From NCBI GenBank assembly GCA_964434575.1, contig CAYSWB010000006.1:1-64000 (forward strand): a stretch of 64,000 bases of DNA, given 5' to 3'. Below the pieces are notes generated by a model. That model made no database searches. It was not told where the DNA came from and saw only the letters and a program-made list of their open reading frames with translations. Below are positions 20,109-27,997 of this stretch, in pieces. Each line of letters begins with the position of its first letter. Positions within the stretch are counted from its first letter, which is position 1. This stretch comes from DAORHV01 sp964434575. Its GTDB lineage: Bacteria > Patescibacteriota > Gracilibacteria > Peribacterales > Peribacteraceae. The translations under genes were made by a program, and so were the position numbers.

Positions 20109-22344
20109 AACCGATTACGGTAAACGTGACCGTGGCCTGGTAGTCGCCGTTGGTCTGGAAATGGGACCCGCCGATCTCGGAACGGAACTGGATGATCTGT
20201 ACCGAGCCGGACACCGGCGTGGCGCTGGACCGGGACGAAATGACGCGCGTGCTGCCTGTGCCGACGTTCAGCCATTTGTCGCTGACGCCGTCCACTCCCC
20301 ACTCGGCCGCGGTGTCGGTGCTGCTGGAACGCACGCGTCCGCCCCACTCGGCGTCCGAGCCGGCCACGGACCACGTGGCGGGGACGTTGGCGACCGTGGG
20401 CGTGAACGGACCGATAAAGTCTTCGTTCTGACTGATCAGGTAACCCGTCAGCGCGCCGCCGCTTCCCGCACGCACGCGCCACGACAGCTGGTAGCCGTTG
20501 AACGCGTCGGTCAGCACGATGCATGTGCCGCTGCCGGTGCGCTGGCCGTTGCCGACGACGGTGCCGAGCGGCACGGCCGAACTGCACGACAACGAGATGA
20601 TGTCTGCAGCAGAAGGCTGCCTGTAGCCGCTGTTCAGCGTGTACTCGCTGGCCGCGCCGTGGCCGATGACGGCCTCTCCGATGCTGTCGCTAAGCCGGTA
20701 GTTGTTCGATTTGGACCAGTCCGCGCCGCCGCTGTCGACCACGTCGGGCCGGAGTTTGTAGTCGTTGGAAAGCAACGGCGAGAGGGCTCCGCCGTCTCCG
20801 GTCTGTTCACCGCCGCCGCCCGGACCGCCGCTGAACAGCCACTGGATGTTGTTTCCGCTGTCGATACAGCCGGTAAGACACGGGATGGCGTCGGCATCCA
20901 GGTTGCGGTTGTCCTTCACGTCCAAGTAGCTCACCGTCGGCGGATTCACCGGCCGGATGAACGCCTGACTGCCCGTCGCGGTGGACCGCAGCATCAGGCG
21001 ACCGCCGCCGATGCCGTTGAGCGTCATGGTGCCGTTGAATTGCTGGGTCGTGCCGGCGTTGAAGGTAAGCAGCGCGGGCACGGAGACGGTCTTCATGAAG
21101 TCATAGAAGGCAGTGGAGCCCGACAACGACTGGCTGATGCCGTCCATGCGCACCATGGACGTGCCTGCCAGGAACCCTCCCCCGTCGGTCTTGATCCACG
21201 CGCCGGACAGCGTGACGGTATTGGCCTCGGCCGCGAACGTGCCCGAGACGCGCACGTTGCCGCCCACGTTCACGTTGCCGCCGGGCGTGAACGGCTTGTC
21301 GTTCCAGACCATCAGCGAGCGGCCGCTCTTCACGTTCAGCACGCCGGAGTTCACCGTGAAGATCGTGGTGAAATCGGTATCGGCCTGCGTGGACGCCAGC
21401 CGCAGATGGTTGTTGGTCAGCGCCACGGAGCCCGAGTCCGAGCGGACGATGAGGTAATCCTGGAACAAGTGCACGCCGGTCATGGACCCGCCCGACGCCA
21501 GCGTGACGGTCACGGCCTTCTGGGCCGCGCCATCGATGAACAGCGTGAGGATGGTGCCGCCGGTCATGTGGATGTTGCTGAACGTGAACTGTCCGCCCGC
21601 GCCGGTGACCACGGTTCCCACGGTGCCGCCGTTGTGCGACAAGGCGATGGTCGTTCCAGCACCGAACGGCGACACGCCAACGCCGGCGTACGCGATGCCC
21701 GACAGGCTGAACGAGCCGGACGGCGGGGGGTCGGCGGCGATCTGCCACTGGCGATGTTCCACGTAGGTGTAGCGCGTGATCTTGCGCCGGAGCGTGGACG
21801 GCAGGCGCTCGACGCGGGGCTGCGTGCCGCCGCGCGGACGGGCCAATACGCGGCTGGTGGCGAGTTCGGCCTGGGGCACGGGCTGGAACGGCTGCAACGC
21901 GATCTCGGACGATGCGGCCCGGCTGGCCGCCATCTGGAGCATGAACAACAGCAGCGTGAGGGTCAGCAGGACGGTCGTGACGGCTTGGTGGCGCTGCGTG
22001 ATGTACAGCTGGCGCCGCTCGATCTTGTGGAGGGGCGCGTGGTGCGACGTGAATGCGTTCATGATCCCGCGCCACTCGATGAGCAGGAACAGCGCGATCA
22101 ATCCGGCGAACGCCGTGATGAACGGCCGAGCGGCCGGATACTGCTTGCCGATGACCGAGATGAGGAAACCCGAACCCGCGCCGAGCGTCACGATGCCGAG
22201 AACGTGCAGCGCGAAGATCGCCCACAGCACACCGATGGTCAGCATCATCAGCCACAGGCGATGCTTGCGGGTGCCGACCTTGAACGCGCCCCACGCGCGG
22301 TGGAGTTTGCGGACCGGGCCGTCGGGGACATGGGTACGCTGCAT
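20104..22344 (-). CDS. multi-pass membrane protein with large ectodomain ending in the paralog-family domain
   Basis: 746 residues. The N-terminal 130 residues hold about four hydrophobic segments (for example MLTIGVLWAIFALHVLGIVT, AFAGLIALFLLIEW and TVLLTLTLLLFMLQMAA). A long beta-rich ectodomain follows, with a Gly-rich linker near 525. Residues about 560-746 match the small secreted paralogs encoded at 25.5-28 kb. Shared landmarks are GYQLSW (GYTLRW there), WGGRVRSSST (WAARVKSAST there), WGVDGVSDKWLNVGTG (WGTDGSSENWLNVGTG there) and a final GDYQATV (GTYRATV there). The upstream gene ends only three bases before this ATG, so the two are certainly co-transcribed. No known enzyme motif was seen. 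An assembly or anchoring platform for the small paralogs is an inference from the shared domain. Confidence 0.75.
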   Translation of the reverse strand: MQRTHVPDGPVRKLHRAWGAFKVGTRKHRLWLMMLTIGVLWAIFALHVLGIVTLGAGSGFLISVIGKQYPAARPFITAFAGLIALFLLIEWRGIMNAFTSHHAPLHKIERRQLYITQRHQAVTTVLLTLTLLLFMLQMAASRAASSEIALQPFQPVPQAELATSRVLARPRGGTQPRVERLPSTLRRKITRYTYVEHRQWQIAADPPPSGSFSLSGIAYAGVGVSPFGAGTTIALSHNGGTVGTVVTGAGGQFTFSNIHMTGGTILTLFIDGAAQKAVTVTLASGGSMTGVHLFQDYLIVRSDSGSVALTNNHLRLASTQADTDFTTIFTVNSGVLNVKSGRSLMVWNDKPFTPGGNVNVGGNVRVSGTFAAEANTVTLSGAWIKTDGGGFLAGTSMVRMDGISQSLSGSTAFYDFMKTVSVPALLTFNAGTTQQFNGTMTLNGIGGGRLMLRSTATGSQAFIRPVNPPTVSYLDVKDNRNLDADAIPCLTGCIDSGNNIQWLFSGGPGGGGEQTGDGGALSPLLSNDYKLRPDVVDSGGADWSKSNNYRLSDSIGEAVIGHGAASEYTLNSGYRQPSAADIISLSCSSAVPLGTVVGNGQRTGSGTCIVLTDAFNGYQLSWRVRAGSGGALTGYLISQNEDFIGPFTPTVANVPATWSVAGSDAEWGGRVRSSSTDTAAEWGVDGVSDKWLNVGTGSTRVISSRSSATPVSGSVQIIQFRSEIGGSHFQTNGDYQATVTFTVIGL

Positions 22345-22347
22345 GGT

Positions 22348-23727
22348 TTACGGCTGCAGGACGGACTCTTCGACCATGTCGCCGTCGACGGTGACGGGGC
22401 CCAGCAGATAGAACTCCGGCGAAATATCCGGCGCGTCGTAGGTGTATTGCAGCTGGTACGTCTGGCCCGCGTTCCAGCGCTGCGTCCACGTGATGGCGAT
22501 GGTGTCGTCACCCGTGGGCGCCACGGACGCCTGGGGCACGGTGTCGCGGACCTTGAACGACGACGGCACGTGCTCGGTCACGGCGCCCTCGAAGTCGTGC
22601 GACGGCGTGAACTCCACGCGCATGGTGTACTCGGCCAGCGGGTAAATACGCGTCACGGCCTTGCGGACGATGTTCGGCAGCGCGCGCCCCACCACGTTGA
22701 TGCGCTCGGTCATCACGCGCTGTCCGTTCGGGGTTTCGGCCGTGATGGTGAAAATGTAGGTGCCGCGTTCGGCGAAGGTCGTTTCTCCGGCGTAGTCGGG
22801 AATATCCGTCACGGCTTTGTCGCGGCAGTCGGGGTTGCGGCGGATTTTCCCGTTGGCGGTGGACAGCACCTCCACGCCGCCGGACGGCGCGGTGACGCGC
22901 ACGACCAGCGAGGCGTCACACAAGGTCACGCCTTCGTCATCCAGCACGCCCACCTGCAACTTGCCGGTCTCGCCCGGTGCGTACACGTCGCTGTCGGGAT
23001 TGAACGCGAGCACGCCCCAGGTGAAGTCCTGCACGTAGAGCACGCTGCTTTGGCTCAGGCGTCCGCCCGCTGCGGCGGCGCGGACCTGGAGCGTATATTT
23101 TCCGGCGCGGAAATTCCGCGGCGGCTCGAGCGTGACAAGCAGCTGGCCGTCCGGCGTGCGGCTCAAGTACTCGGCGGGGAGCACGACGGTTTCGTCGCCG
23201 CCGACGATGCTCACTTCGATCTGCTGGTCGTTGGCGGCCGCCTGGACGATGGGCTGCGACGGAATGACGACTTCGGGCGCGATGCTCAAGTGCTTCCAGT
23301 ACGGCACGGCCGGCAGCACGTCGGCGCCGGTGACGGTTTCGAGCACGGTCGGCAACGGCGGCAATTCGGCTACGGGCTGCGCGGGAGACTGCGGCTGGCC
23401 AGGCCGCGACGACGACGCGGTGACTTCCGAGCCGCCCATGCCCATGAGACCAGACGATTCGATGGTGCCGGGCACGATGGCATTCAGCCGCTCCAGCGCG
23501 GCCATGTCCTCCTCCACCGTGATGTCCTCCCATTTCACCCCGTAGAACTCCTCGCTGGGAAGCGTCCACCAGTACCACAGCAAACCGCCCGCGGCGACGA
23601 GCAGGATCATGATCGCGAACGTGATCAGCAGCGTCTTGTTGAACATCGGCCGCACGAGCGGAACCCACCGGCGCCTGAGGGCCGTCGCAAGGACCGCGAC
23701 GACGATGAGAATCCCCAGCAACTGCAT
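22348..23727 (-). CDS. membrane-anchored protein with Ig/MG2-like domains
   Basis: 459 residues from the ATG at 23727. Two N-terminal hydrophobic segments (LLGILIVVAVLATAL and LLITFAIMILLVAAGGLLWYWW) precede a Pro/Ser-rich linker. Beta-sandwich-like segments follow that recall macroglobulin MG2 and bacterial Ig-like folds (RNFRAGKYTLQVRAAAAGG, NPDSDVYAPGETGKLQVGVL, GETTFAERGTYIFTITAETP). A final WTQRWNAGQTYQLQYTYDAP resembles domains that end extracellular CPR proteins. No catalytic motif was recognised. A start nine bases upstream (23736) is possible, but that ATG lies inside the extended -10 element, which favours 23727. It is first in a two-gene operon with the multi-pass protein. Confidence 0.75.
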   Translation of the reverse strand: MQLLGILIVVAVLATALRRRWVPLVRPMFNKTLLITFAIMILLVAAGGLLWYWWTLPSEEFYGVKWEDITVEEDMAALERLNAIVPGTIESSGLMGMGGSEVTASSSRPGQPQSPAQPVAELPPLPTVLETVTGADVLPAVPYWKHLSIAPEVVIPSQPIVQAAANDQQIEVSIVGGDETVVLPAEYLSRTPDGQLLVTLEPPRNFRAGKYTLQVRAAAAGGRLSQSSVLYVQDFTWGVLAFNPDSDVYAPGETGKLQVGVLDDEGVTLCDASLVVRVTAPSGGVEVLSTANGKIRRNPDCRDKAVTDIPDYAGETTFAERGTYIFTITAETPNGQRVMTERINVVGRALPNIVRKAVTRIYPLAEYTMRVEFTPSHDFEGAVTEHVPSSFKVRDTVPQASVAPTGDDTIAITWTQRWNAGQTYQLQYTYDAPDISPEFYLLGPVTVDGDMVEESVLQP

Positions 23728-23734
23728 GGCGACC

Positions 23735-23743
23735 ATGCTAGCA
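23735..23743 (-). promoter_or_regulatory. extended -10 of the 22348..23727 gene, leaderless
   Basis: Minus-strand TGC-TAGCAT followed by exactly 7 bases and the ATG at 23727. The expected transcription start therefore coincides with the start codon. Confidence 0.5.
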
Positions 23744-23793
23744 AATTCGGCGCGTCACCACAGCGGCAAAACGCGCGGATGCAAGCGCGGAAA

Positions 23794-24339
23794 TTAGAGC
23801 ATGACTTTGATGTCCTTCGGCACTCCGTCGAGGAACAGCAGCGGCGGCTCGCCGCCCAACATCATCATGCCGAGCGCGCCGCCCGGAAAACCTTTCATAT
23901 CCTCGCGCACCACGGATGCGGCCTTGTTGTACTCGAACACCGGCATGCTGGATTTGCCGCGGCCTGTGAGCTCTTGGTTCAACGCGATGAAATGGGCATC
24001 CGCCACGAGTTCGGCCGGGCGGTTGGCGTCGGCGAAGAACGCGCCGAGCCTGCGCTGCAGGGCGTCGACCGCGATGAGTTTTTCGTGCGTGGGACCCGCG
24101 CGTCCGATCGCCGCGAACGCGGCGACCAGCGTCTGCGCCTCGTCGGCGCGCGACGTACCAGCCGCGGCATCGGCCAGCCCTTTCGCGTGGGCCTCGCCGA
24201 TCACGGTGTATTGGTCCGCAACCGCGTCTGCGGCGGCATGCAGGCTGGATACGTGTCCCTGGAAGGAAAGCGTCGCGGGCACCAGCCAGATGAGCAGGAC
24301 GATGACGATTGCGCCGATGAGGTATGCGGGTGTTTTCAT
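23794..24339 (-). CDS. lemA: LemA family membrane protein
   Basis: 181 residues. An N-terminal membrane segment (LIGAIVIVLLIWLVPATLSF) is followed by a helical extracytoplasmic domain. Family-like features near the C-terminus are the VFEYNKAASVVREDMKGFPG segment and the hydrophobic GGALGMMMLGG patch. LemA proteins are single-pass helical-bundle proteins of unclear biochemical role, common in CPR. The gene has its own near-leaderless promoter and lies back to back with the DUF916-like gene, sharing an 85-base divergent control region. Confidence 0.8.
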   Translation of the reverse strand: MKTPAYLIGAIVIVLLIWLVPATLSFQGHVSSLHAAADAVADQYTVIGEAHAKGLADAAAGTSRADEAQTLVAAFAAIGRAGPTHEKLIAVDALQRRLGAFFADANRPAELVADAHFIALNQELTGRGKSSMPVFEYNKAASVVREDMKGFPGGALGMMMLGGEPPLLFLDGVPKDIKVML

Positions 24340-24348
24340 GGCTCCGCG

Positions 24349-24357
24349 ATCCTAGCA
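24349..24357 (-). promoter_or_regulatory. extended -10 of lemA, near leaderless
   Basis: Minus-strand TGC-TAGGAT ends 9 bases before the ATG at 24339. Confidence 0.5.
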
Positions 24358-24409
24358 TGTCAGGCGGCAGCATCCAGCAGTCCGCCTTCCCTTTGCGCGG
24401 AAAATCGCG

Positions 24410-24415
24410 TACCGT
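24410..24415 (+). promoter_or_regulatory. -10 element of the DUF916-like gene, near leaderless
   Basis: TACCGT ends 8 bases before the ATG at 24424. It lies divergently, 52 bases from the lemA -10 element. Confidence 0.4.
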
Positions 24416-24423
24416 TGTCGCCG

Positions 24424-25413
24424 ATGTCTGCATCGCTGCGCTGTTCCGTCCGCCTGTCCGCCGCCACCCTCGCGGTGTTGATGAGCGGCGTTTTGTCGCT
24501 TCCGGTCGCGCTTGCGCAAACCGCAAGCTCGTCCTCTTCCGCCGCCGCCCAGCCGGTGAGCATCTCGCAACAGAGCGACATTCCGGTCCGCAACGACTTC
24601 CAGGTCGGACCCACGCGCTTCGTCATGGAGTTGTCCCCGGGCGAGGAGCGCACCATCAAGATCGAAATCCTCAGCCGTGGCGGAGATGAGTACACCTATT
24701 CCCTGTCGGTGGAGGACTTTTCCAGCGACGAATCCGGAAACGACATCGCCATGTACGGCGGCAAAGACGGCCCCTTCTCTTCCCGCTCGTGGGTGCAGCC
24801 GTTCCTGAACAAGGTGAACCTGAAGCACGGCGAACGCGCCACCATTCCGGTGACCGTGAAAGTTCCGGCCAACGCGGCCATCGGCGACCACTACTCCACC
24901 GTGTTGTTCCAGCGCGACCCCAAGGGCGTGCAGCCGGGCTTCAACATCGTGGCGCGCGTGGGCGTGCTGCTCCTTATTACGGTCAAGGGACAAGTGATCC
25001 GCGAAGGCGGTTTGCAGGGCTTTGGCAGCGATTCCCCGCTGTATTGGAGCCTGCCCGCCACCCTCTCGATGCGGTATAAGAACACCGGAACGGTGCACCT
25101 GATCCCCACCGGCACGGTGGAGATCCGCAACGTGTTCGGCATCTTGGTCGATGAAATCCCAGTGAAGGACTGGTACGTGCTGCGCAACTCCACGCGCGGC
25201 CGCCAGATCAGCTGGCACCCAGGTTTCGCGCTGGGCTACTACAAGGCCACCCTCAGCGTGAACGCCAACGCCAACCACGACACGGAAACCCTGTCGACCA
25301 GCTTCTGGGTGATCCCCGCCCTGCCGGTTGCCCTGGTGCTGCTGGCAATCTTCATCGTTTCGCTGGTAGTCCAGGTCTTCTTCAACCGGTTCGAAATCCG
25401 CAAGAAGGGTTAG
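24424..25413 (+). CDS. exported DUF916/WxLIP-like protein with C-terminal membrane anchor
   Basis: 329 residues. A signal peptide is clear (LSAATLAVLMSGVLSLPVALAQ, cleavage likely after ALA), followed by a Ser-rich linker. The ectodomain has two beta-sandwich-like halves. The first contains VGPTRFVMELSPGEERTIKI and VKVPANAAIGDHYSTVLF, the pattern seen in DUF916 (WxL-interacting) proteins. The second contains SMRYKNTGTVHLIPTGTVEI. A membrane segment (VALVLLAIFIVSLVVQVFF) and a short basic tail end the protein. In Firmicutes such proteins bridge peptidoglycan and WxL-domain proteins. Here the immediate downstream genes encode three small secreted paralogs with Trp-rich domains, so an analogous partnership is plausible but unproven. 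The family match is by motif only. Confidence 0.6.
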   Translation: MSASLRCSVRLSAATLAVLMSGVLSLPVALAQTASSSSSAAAQPVSISQQSDIPVRNDFQVGPTRFVMELSPGEERTIKIEILSRGGDEYTYSLSVEDFSSDESGNDIAMYGGKDGPFSSRSWVQPFLNKVNLKHGERATIPVTVKVPANAAIGDHYSTVLFQRDPKGVQPGFNIVARVGVLLLITVKGQVIREGGLQGFGSDSPLYWSLPATLSMRYKNTGTVHLIPTGTVEIRNVFGILVDEIPVKDWYVLRNSTRGRQISWHPGFALGYYKATLSVNANANHDTETLSTSFWVIPALPVALVLLAIFIVSLVVQVFFNRFEIRKKG

Positions 25414-25469
25414 GCGGCTTTTGCGCCCAGGCCTAGAGGGGTGACTCCAAACTATCCTGGATATGACAT

Positions 25470-25498
25470 TTGCAATTTTTGATGAATTTGTATATAAT
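25470..25498 (+). promoter_or_regulatory. sigma70-like promoter of paralog 1
   Basis: TTGCAA (25470-25475), a 17-base spacer and TATAAT (25493-25498): near-consensus and in an AT-rich island. The leader is about 29 bases, CA-rich, with no Shine-Dalgarno sequence. Confidence 0.75.
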
Positions 25499-25533
25499 AT
25501 GAACAAATCAGACAAATATTCACCCCCATTTCT

Positions 25534-26256
25534 ATGGACTACACACTCTCCTCCGAGCGCCAGCTCAAGGTAGTGACCATCGGCATCGCCGCCGCGGCCA
25601 CCCTGTACTTGGCCCTCGCGCTGCTCGCCGAACCGGTAAGCGGATTCCTGGCTCGCGCCGCCTCCGCCACGGGTTCCACGGTGGTCAACCTGACGGTGGT
25701 GAGCACCACGTCCATCAGCTGCTCCTCGTCTGTGTCGATCACCACCTCCACGGGTGCGACGACCGGCCAGTACCACGGCACCGGCGGCACGTACGCCAAG
25801 TGCACCGTGGTCACGAGCAACTCGCAGGGTTACACCTTGCGCTGGGTGATTACGACCGGTTCCGGCGGCTACGGCACCGGACACCTCAACAGCATGAACG
25901 TCACCGGCGGTCAGCCGGACAAGATCCTGGCCTACAAGCCGGCCAGCGCCGGCACGCCCGAGACCTTCGCCGCCCCGAACACCGCCAACCCGAACACCAC
26001 GTCCCGCTGGGCGGCCCGCGTGAAGTCGGCCAGCACCACCACCGGCGGCGCCGGTAAGAACTGGGGCACGGACGGCTCCTCGGAAAACTGGCTCAACGTT
26101 GGTACCGGTGCTCAGGTGAGCCTGGTCTCCCGCGCCACCGAAACGAGCGGCGACACCGAGCTCATCCAGTTCAAGGCCTACATCGGCTCCTCCTCGGCCC
26201 AGCCGTCGGGAACGTACCGCGCCACGGTGGTCATCACCGCCAACGACAACTACTAA
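25534..26256 (+). CDS. membrane-anchored/secreted Trp-rich domain protein, paralog 1
   Basis: 240 residues. A short charged N-terminus (MDYTLSSERQLK) leads into a hydrophobic segment (IGIAAAATLYLALALL) and then LARAASATG, which could be a cleavage region. The rest is a Thr/Ser/Gly-rich domain with family landmarks: two cysteines (ISCSSSV, AKCTVV), GYTLRW, GSGGYGTGHL, TSRWAARVKSAST, WGTDGSSENWLNVGTG and terminal GTYRATVVIT. The layout loosely recalls WxL domains (an early aromatic-rich motif and a final Y-x-A-T strand), but the match is not strict. A strong own promoter and a Rho-independent terminator make it monocistronic and probably highly expressed, as expected for a major surface protein. 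Confidence 0.75.
   Translation: MDYTLSSERQLKVVTIGIAAAATLYLALALLAEPVSGFLARAASATGSTVVNLTVVSTTSISCSSSVSITTSTGATTGQYHGTGGTYAKCTVVTSNSQGYTLRWVITTGSGGYGTGHLNSMNVTGGQPDKILAYKPASAGTPETFAAPNTANPNTTSRWAARVKSASTTTGGAGKNWGTDGSSENWLNVGTGAQVSLVSRATETSGDTELIQFKAYIGSSSAQPSGTYRATVVITANDNY
25558..26075 (+). repeat. 518-bp block identical to 27269-27786 (paralog 1 copy)
   Basis: Base-for-base identity by eye with the third paralog at a constant offset of 1,711. Identity begins at the cgccagctcaagg codons and stops after gacgg, where the two genes diverge at once. Confidence 0.9.
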
Positions 26257-26281
26257 TTCCGCTTCCACAAGCGAACGAAAG

Positions 26282-26304
26282 CCCCTCCTGGCGGAGGGGT
26301 TTTT
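26282..26304 (+). terminator. Rho-independent terminator after paralog 1
   Basis: CCCCTCC and GGAGGGG form a 7-bp GC-rich stem with a 4-base loop, followed by TTTTT. Confidence 0.9.
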
Positions 26305-26317
26305 CGTAGGATCATGA

Positions 26318-26346
26318 TTGCTAAATATCTTTAAATATCGTATAAT
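26318..26346 (+). promoter_or_regulatory. sigma70-like promoter of paralog 2
   Basis: TTGCTA (26318-26323), a 17-base spacer and TATAAT (26341-26346). It begins 14 bases after the preceding terminator. Confidence 0.7.
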
Positions 26347-26371
26347 ATATACAGTACATCCACACTCATTC

Positions 26372-27106
26372 ATGATCCACGCGTATACCCTTTCGACCGA
26401 CAGGCAGTTCAAAGTCCTGACGGTCGGTCTGACCGCCGCAATCTCGCTGTACCTCGGTCTGGCCCTGCTGGCCGAACCGGTCAGCGGCTTCCTGGCGCGC
26501 GCCGCTTCCGCCACGGGTTCCACCGTCGTGCAGCTGCGCGTCGTGGGCACCACGTCCATCGCCTGCTCCGACTCCGTCTCCATCACCACGTCCACCGGCG
26601 CAACCGCCGGCCAGTACCACGGCACCGGCGGCACGTATGCCCGCTGTCTGGTGACCACATCCAACTCCGCCGGCTACACGCTGCGCTGGGTGATCACGAC
26701 CGGCTCCGGCGGCTACGGCACCGGACACTTGAATAACATGAGCACCACCGGCGGCCAGCCCGACCGCATCCTTGCCTACAAGCCCGCTTCTGCCGGCGTG
26801 CCCGAGACCTTCGCCGCGCCGAACGCCGCCAACCCGAACACCACGTCACGCTGGGCCGCGCGCATCAAGTCGTCTTCCACCACCGCCGGCGGCGCCGGCA
26901 AGAACTGGGGCACCGACAACACCAGCGAGACATGGCTGAACGTCGGCACGGGCGCCCAGGTGAGCCTGGTATCCAGGAACTCCGTCACCACCGCCCCCGG
27001 CGACATCGAACTGATCCAATTCAAGGCCTACATCGGCTCGGCTTCGGCCCAGCCGTCGGGCACCTATCGCGCCACGGTGTACATCACCGCCAACGACAAC
27101 CCGTAG
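26372..27106 (+). CDS. membrane-anchored/secreted Trp-rich domain protein, paralog 2
   Basis: 244 residues from the ATG at 26372. Upstream in-frame codons lie within the promoter and are rejected. Same architecture as paralog 1: MIHAYTLSTDRQFK, a hydrophobic segment, LARAASATG, then the domain with ACSDSV/ARCLVT cysteines, GYTLRW, TSRWAARIKSSST, WGTDNTSETWLNVGTG and GTYRATVYIT. Protein similarity to paralog 1 is high throughout, but the DNA differs at many synonymous sites, unlike the paralog 1/3 pair. Own promoter and terminator. Function unknown; surface structural protein inferred. Confidence 0.75.
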   Translation: MIHAYTLSTDRQFKVLTVGLTAAISLYLGLALLAEPVSGFLARAASATGSTVVQLRVVGTTSIACSDSVSITTSTGATAGQYHGTGGTYARCLVTTSNSAGYTLRWVITTGSGGYGTGHLNNMSTTGGQPDRILAYKPASAGVPETFAAPNAANPNTTSRWAARIKSSSTTAGGAGKNWGTDNTSETWLNVGTGAQVSLVSRNSVTTAPGDIELIQFKAYIGSASAQPSGTYRATVYITANDNP

Positions 27107-27130
27107 GCCGTTTCCCTCCGCCATGGAAAA

Positions 27131-27155
27131 CCCCTTCCGAACGGAGGGGTTTTTT
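27131..27155 (+). terminator. Rho-independent terminator after paralog 2
   Basis: CCCCTTCCG and CGGAGGGG pair with a single bulged T, followed by a six-T run. Confidence 0.85.
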
Positions 27156-27198
27156 GTAAGCGAAAGCCGAAAGTAGCCTTCTTGAAACCGGCGTTTTC

Positions 27199-27207
27199 TG
27201 GTATACT
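27199..27207 (+). promoter_or_regulatory. extended -10 promoter of paralog 3
   Basis: TGG-TATACT. A TTGAAA at 27182 is only 14 bases upstream of the hexamer, so the extended -10 probably carries recognition. The leader is about 28 bases and CA-rich. Confidence 0.6.
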
Positions 27208-27241
27208 GATAGGAAACGTTTGTCTCCATATACACACACAA

Positions 27242-27967
27242 ATGACCGACCACCTGCTCTCCGCCGAACGCCAGCTCAAGGTAGTGACCATCGGCATCGC
27301 CGCCGCGGCCACCCTGTACTTGGCCCTCGCGCTGCTCGCCGAACCGGTAAGCGGATTCCTGGCTCGCGCCGCCTCCGCCACGGGTTCCACGGTGGTCAAC
27401 CTGACGGTGGTGAGCACCACGTCCATCAGCTGCTCCTCGTCTGTGTCGATCACCACCTCCACGGGTGCGACGACCGGCCAGTACCACGGCACCGGCGGCA
27501 CGTACGCCAAGTGCACCGTGGTCACGAGCAACTCGCAGGGTTACACCTTGCGCTGGGTGATTACGACCGGTTCCGGCGGCTACGGCACCGGACACCTCAA
27601 CAGCATGAACGTCACCGGCGGTCAGCCGGACAAGATCCTGGCCTACAAGCCGGCCAGCGCCGGCACGCCCGAGACCTTCGCCGCCCCGAACACCGCCAAC
27701 CCGAACACCACGTCCCGCTGGGCGGCCCGCGTGAAGTCGGCCAGCACCACCACCGGCGGCGCCGGTAAGAACTGGGGCACGGACGGATCGTCCGAAACGT
27801 GGCTGAACGTCGGTACGGGCGCCCAGGTGAGCCTGGTGAAGCGCACCACCGAAACGGCCGGCGACACGGAATTGATCCAGTTCAAGGCCTACATCGGCTC
27901 GGCTTCGGCCCAGCCGTCGGGCACCTATCGCGCCACGGTCATCATCACCGCCAACGACAACTACTAA
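27242..27967 (+). CDS. membrane-anchored/secreted Trp-rich domain protein, paralog 3 (mosaic gene)
   Basis: 241 residues from the ATG at 27242. The N-terminus MTDHLLSAERQLK differs from paralog 1. The next 518 bases are identical to paralog 1. After the GTDGS codons the DNA instead follows paralog 2, for example in WLNVGTGAQVSLV and the final AYIGSASAQPSGTYRATV block, including its codon choices. The gene is therefore a chimera, best explained by recombination or gene conversion between neighbours. The domain landmarks are all intact, so the product should be functional. No terminator was seen between it and purC, which has its own -10 element 16 bases after the stop. Confidence 0.75.
   Translation: MTDHLLSAERQLKVVTIGIAAAATLYLALALLAEPVSGFLARAASATGSTVVNLTVVSTTSISCSSSVSITTSTGATTGQYHGTGGTYAKCTVVTSNSQGYTLRWVITTGSGGYGTGHLNSMNVTGGQPDKILAYKPASAGTPETFAAPNTANPNTTSRWAARVKSASTTTGGAGKNWGTDGSSETWLNVGTGAQVSLVKRTTETAGDTELIQFKAYIGSASAQPSGTYRATVIITANDNY
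27269..27786 (+). repeat. 518-bp block identical to 25558-26075 (paralog 3 copy)
   Basis: Second copy of the conversion tract, ending abruptly at 27786. Confidence 0.9.
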
Positions 27968-27982
27968 CACCGAGCAAGTGTT

Positions 27983-27991
27983 TGGTATGCT
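27983..27991 (+). promoter_or_regulatory. extended -10 of purC, leaderless
   Basis: TGG-TATGCT ends 6 bases before the ATG at 27998, so the start codon sits at the expected +1. Confidence 0.6.
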
Positions 27992-27997
27992 CCCAGC

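Noticed and set aside
20074..24423. Plus-strand open frame running from 20.07 kb into the DUF916-like gene, as if it encoded a 1,779-residue protein
   Set aside because: Only the last 329 codons (from 24424) read as a protein with signal peptide and domains. Upstream it is antisense to three well-supported minus-strand genes, and the -10 element lies just before 24424.
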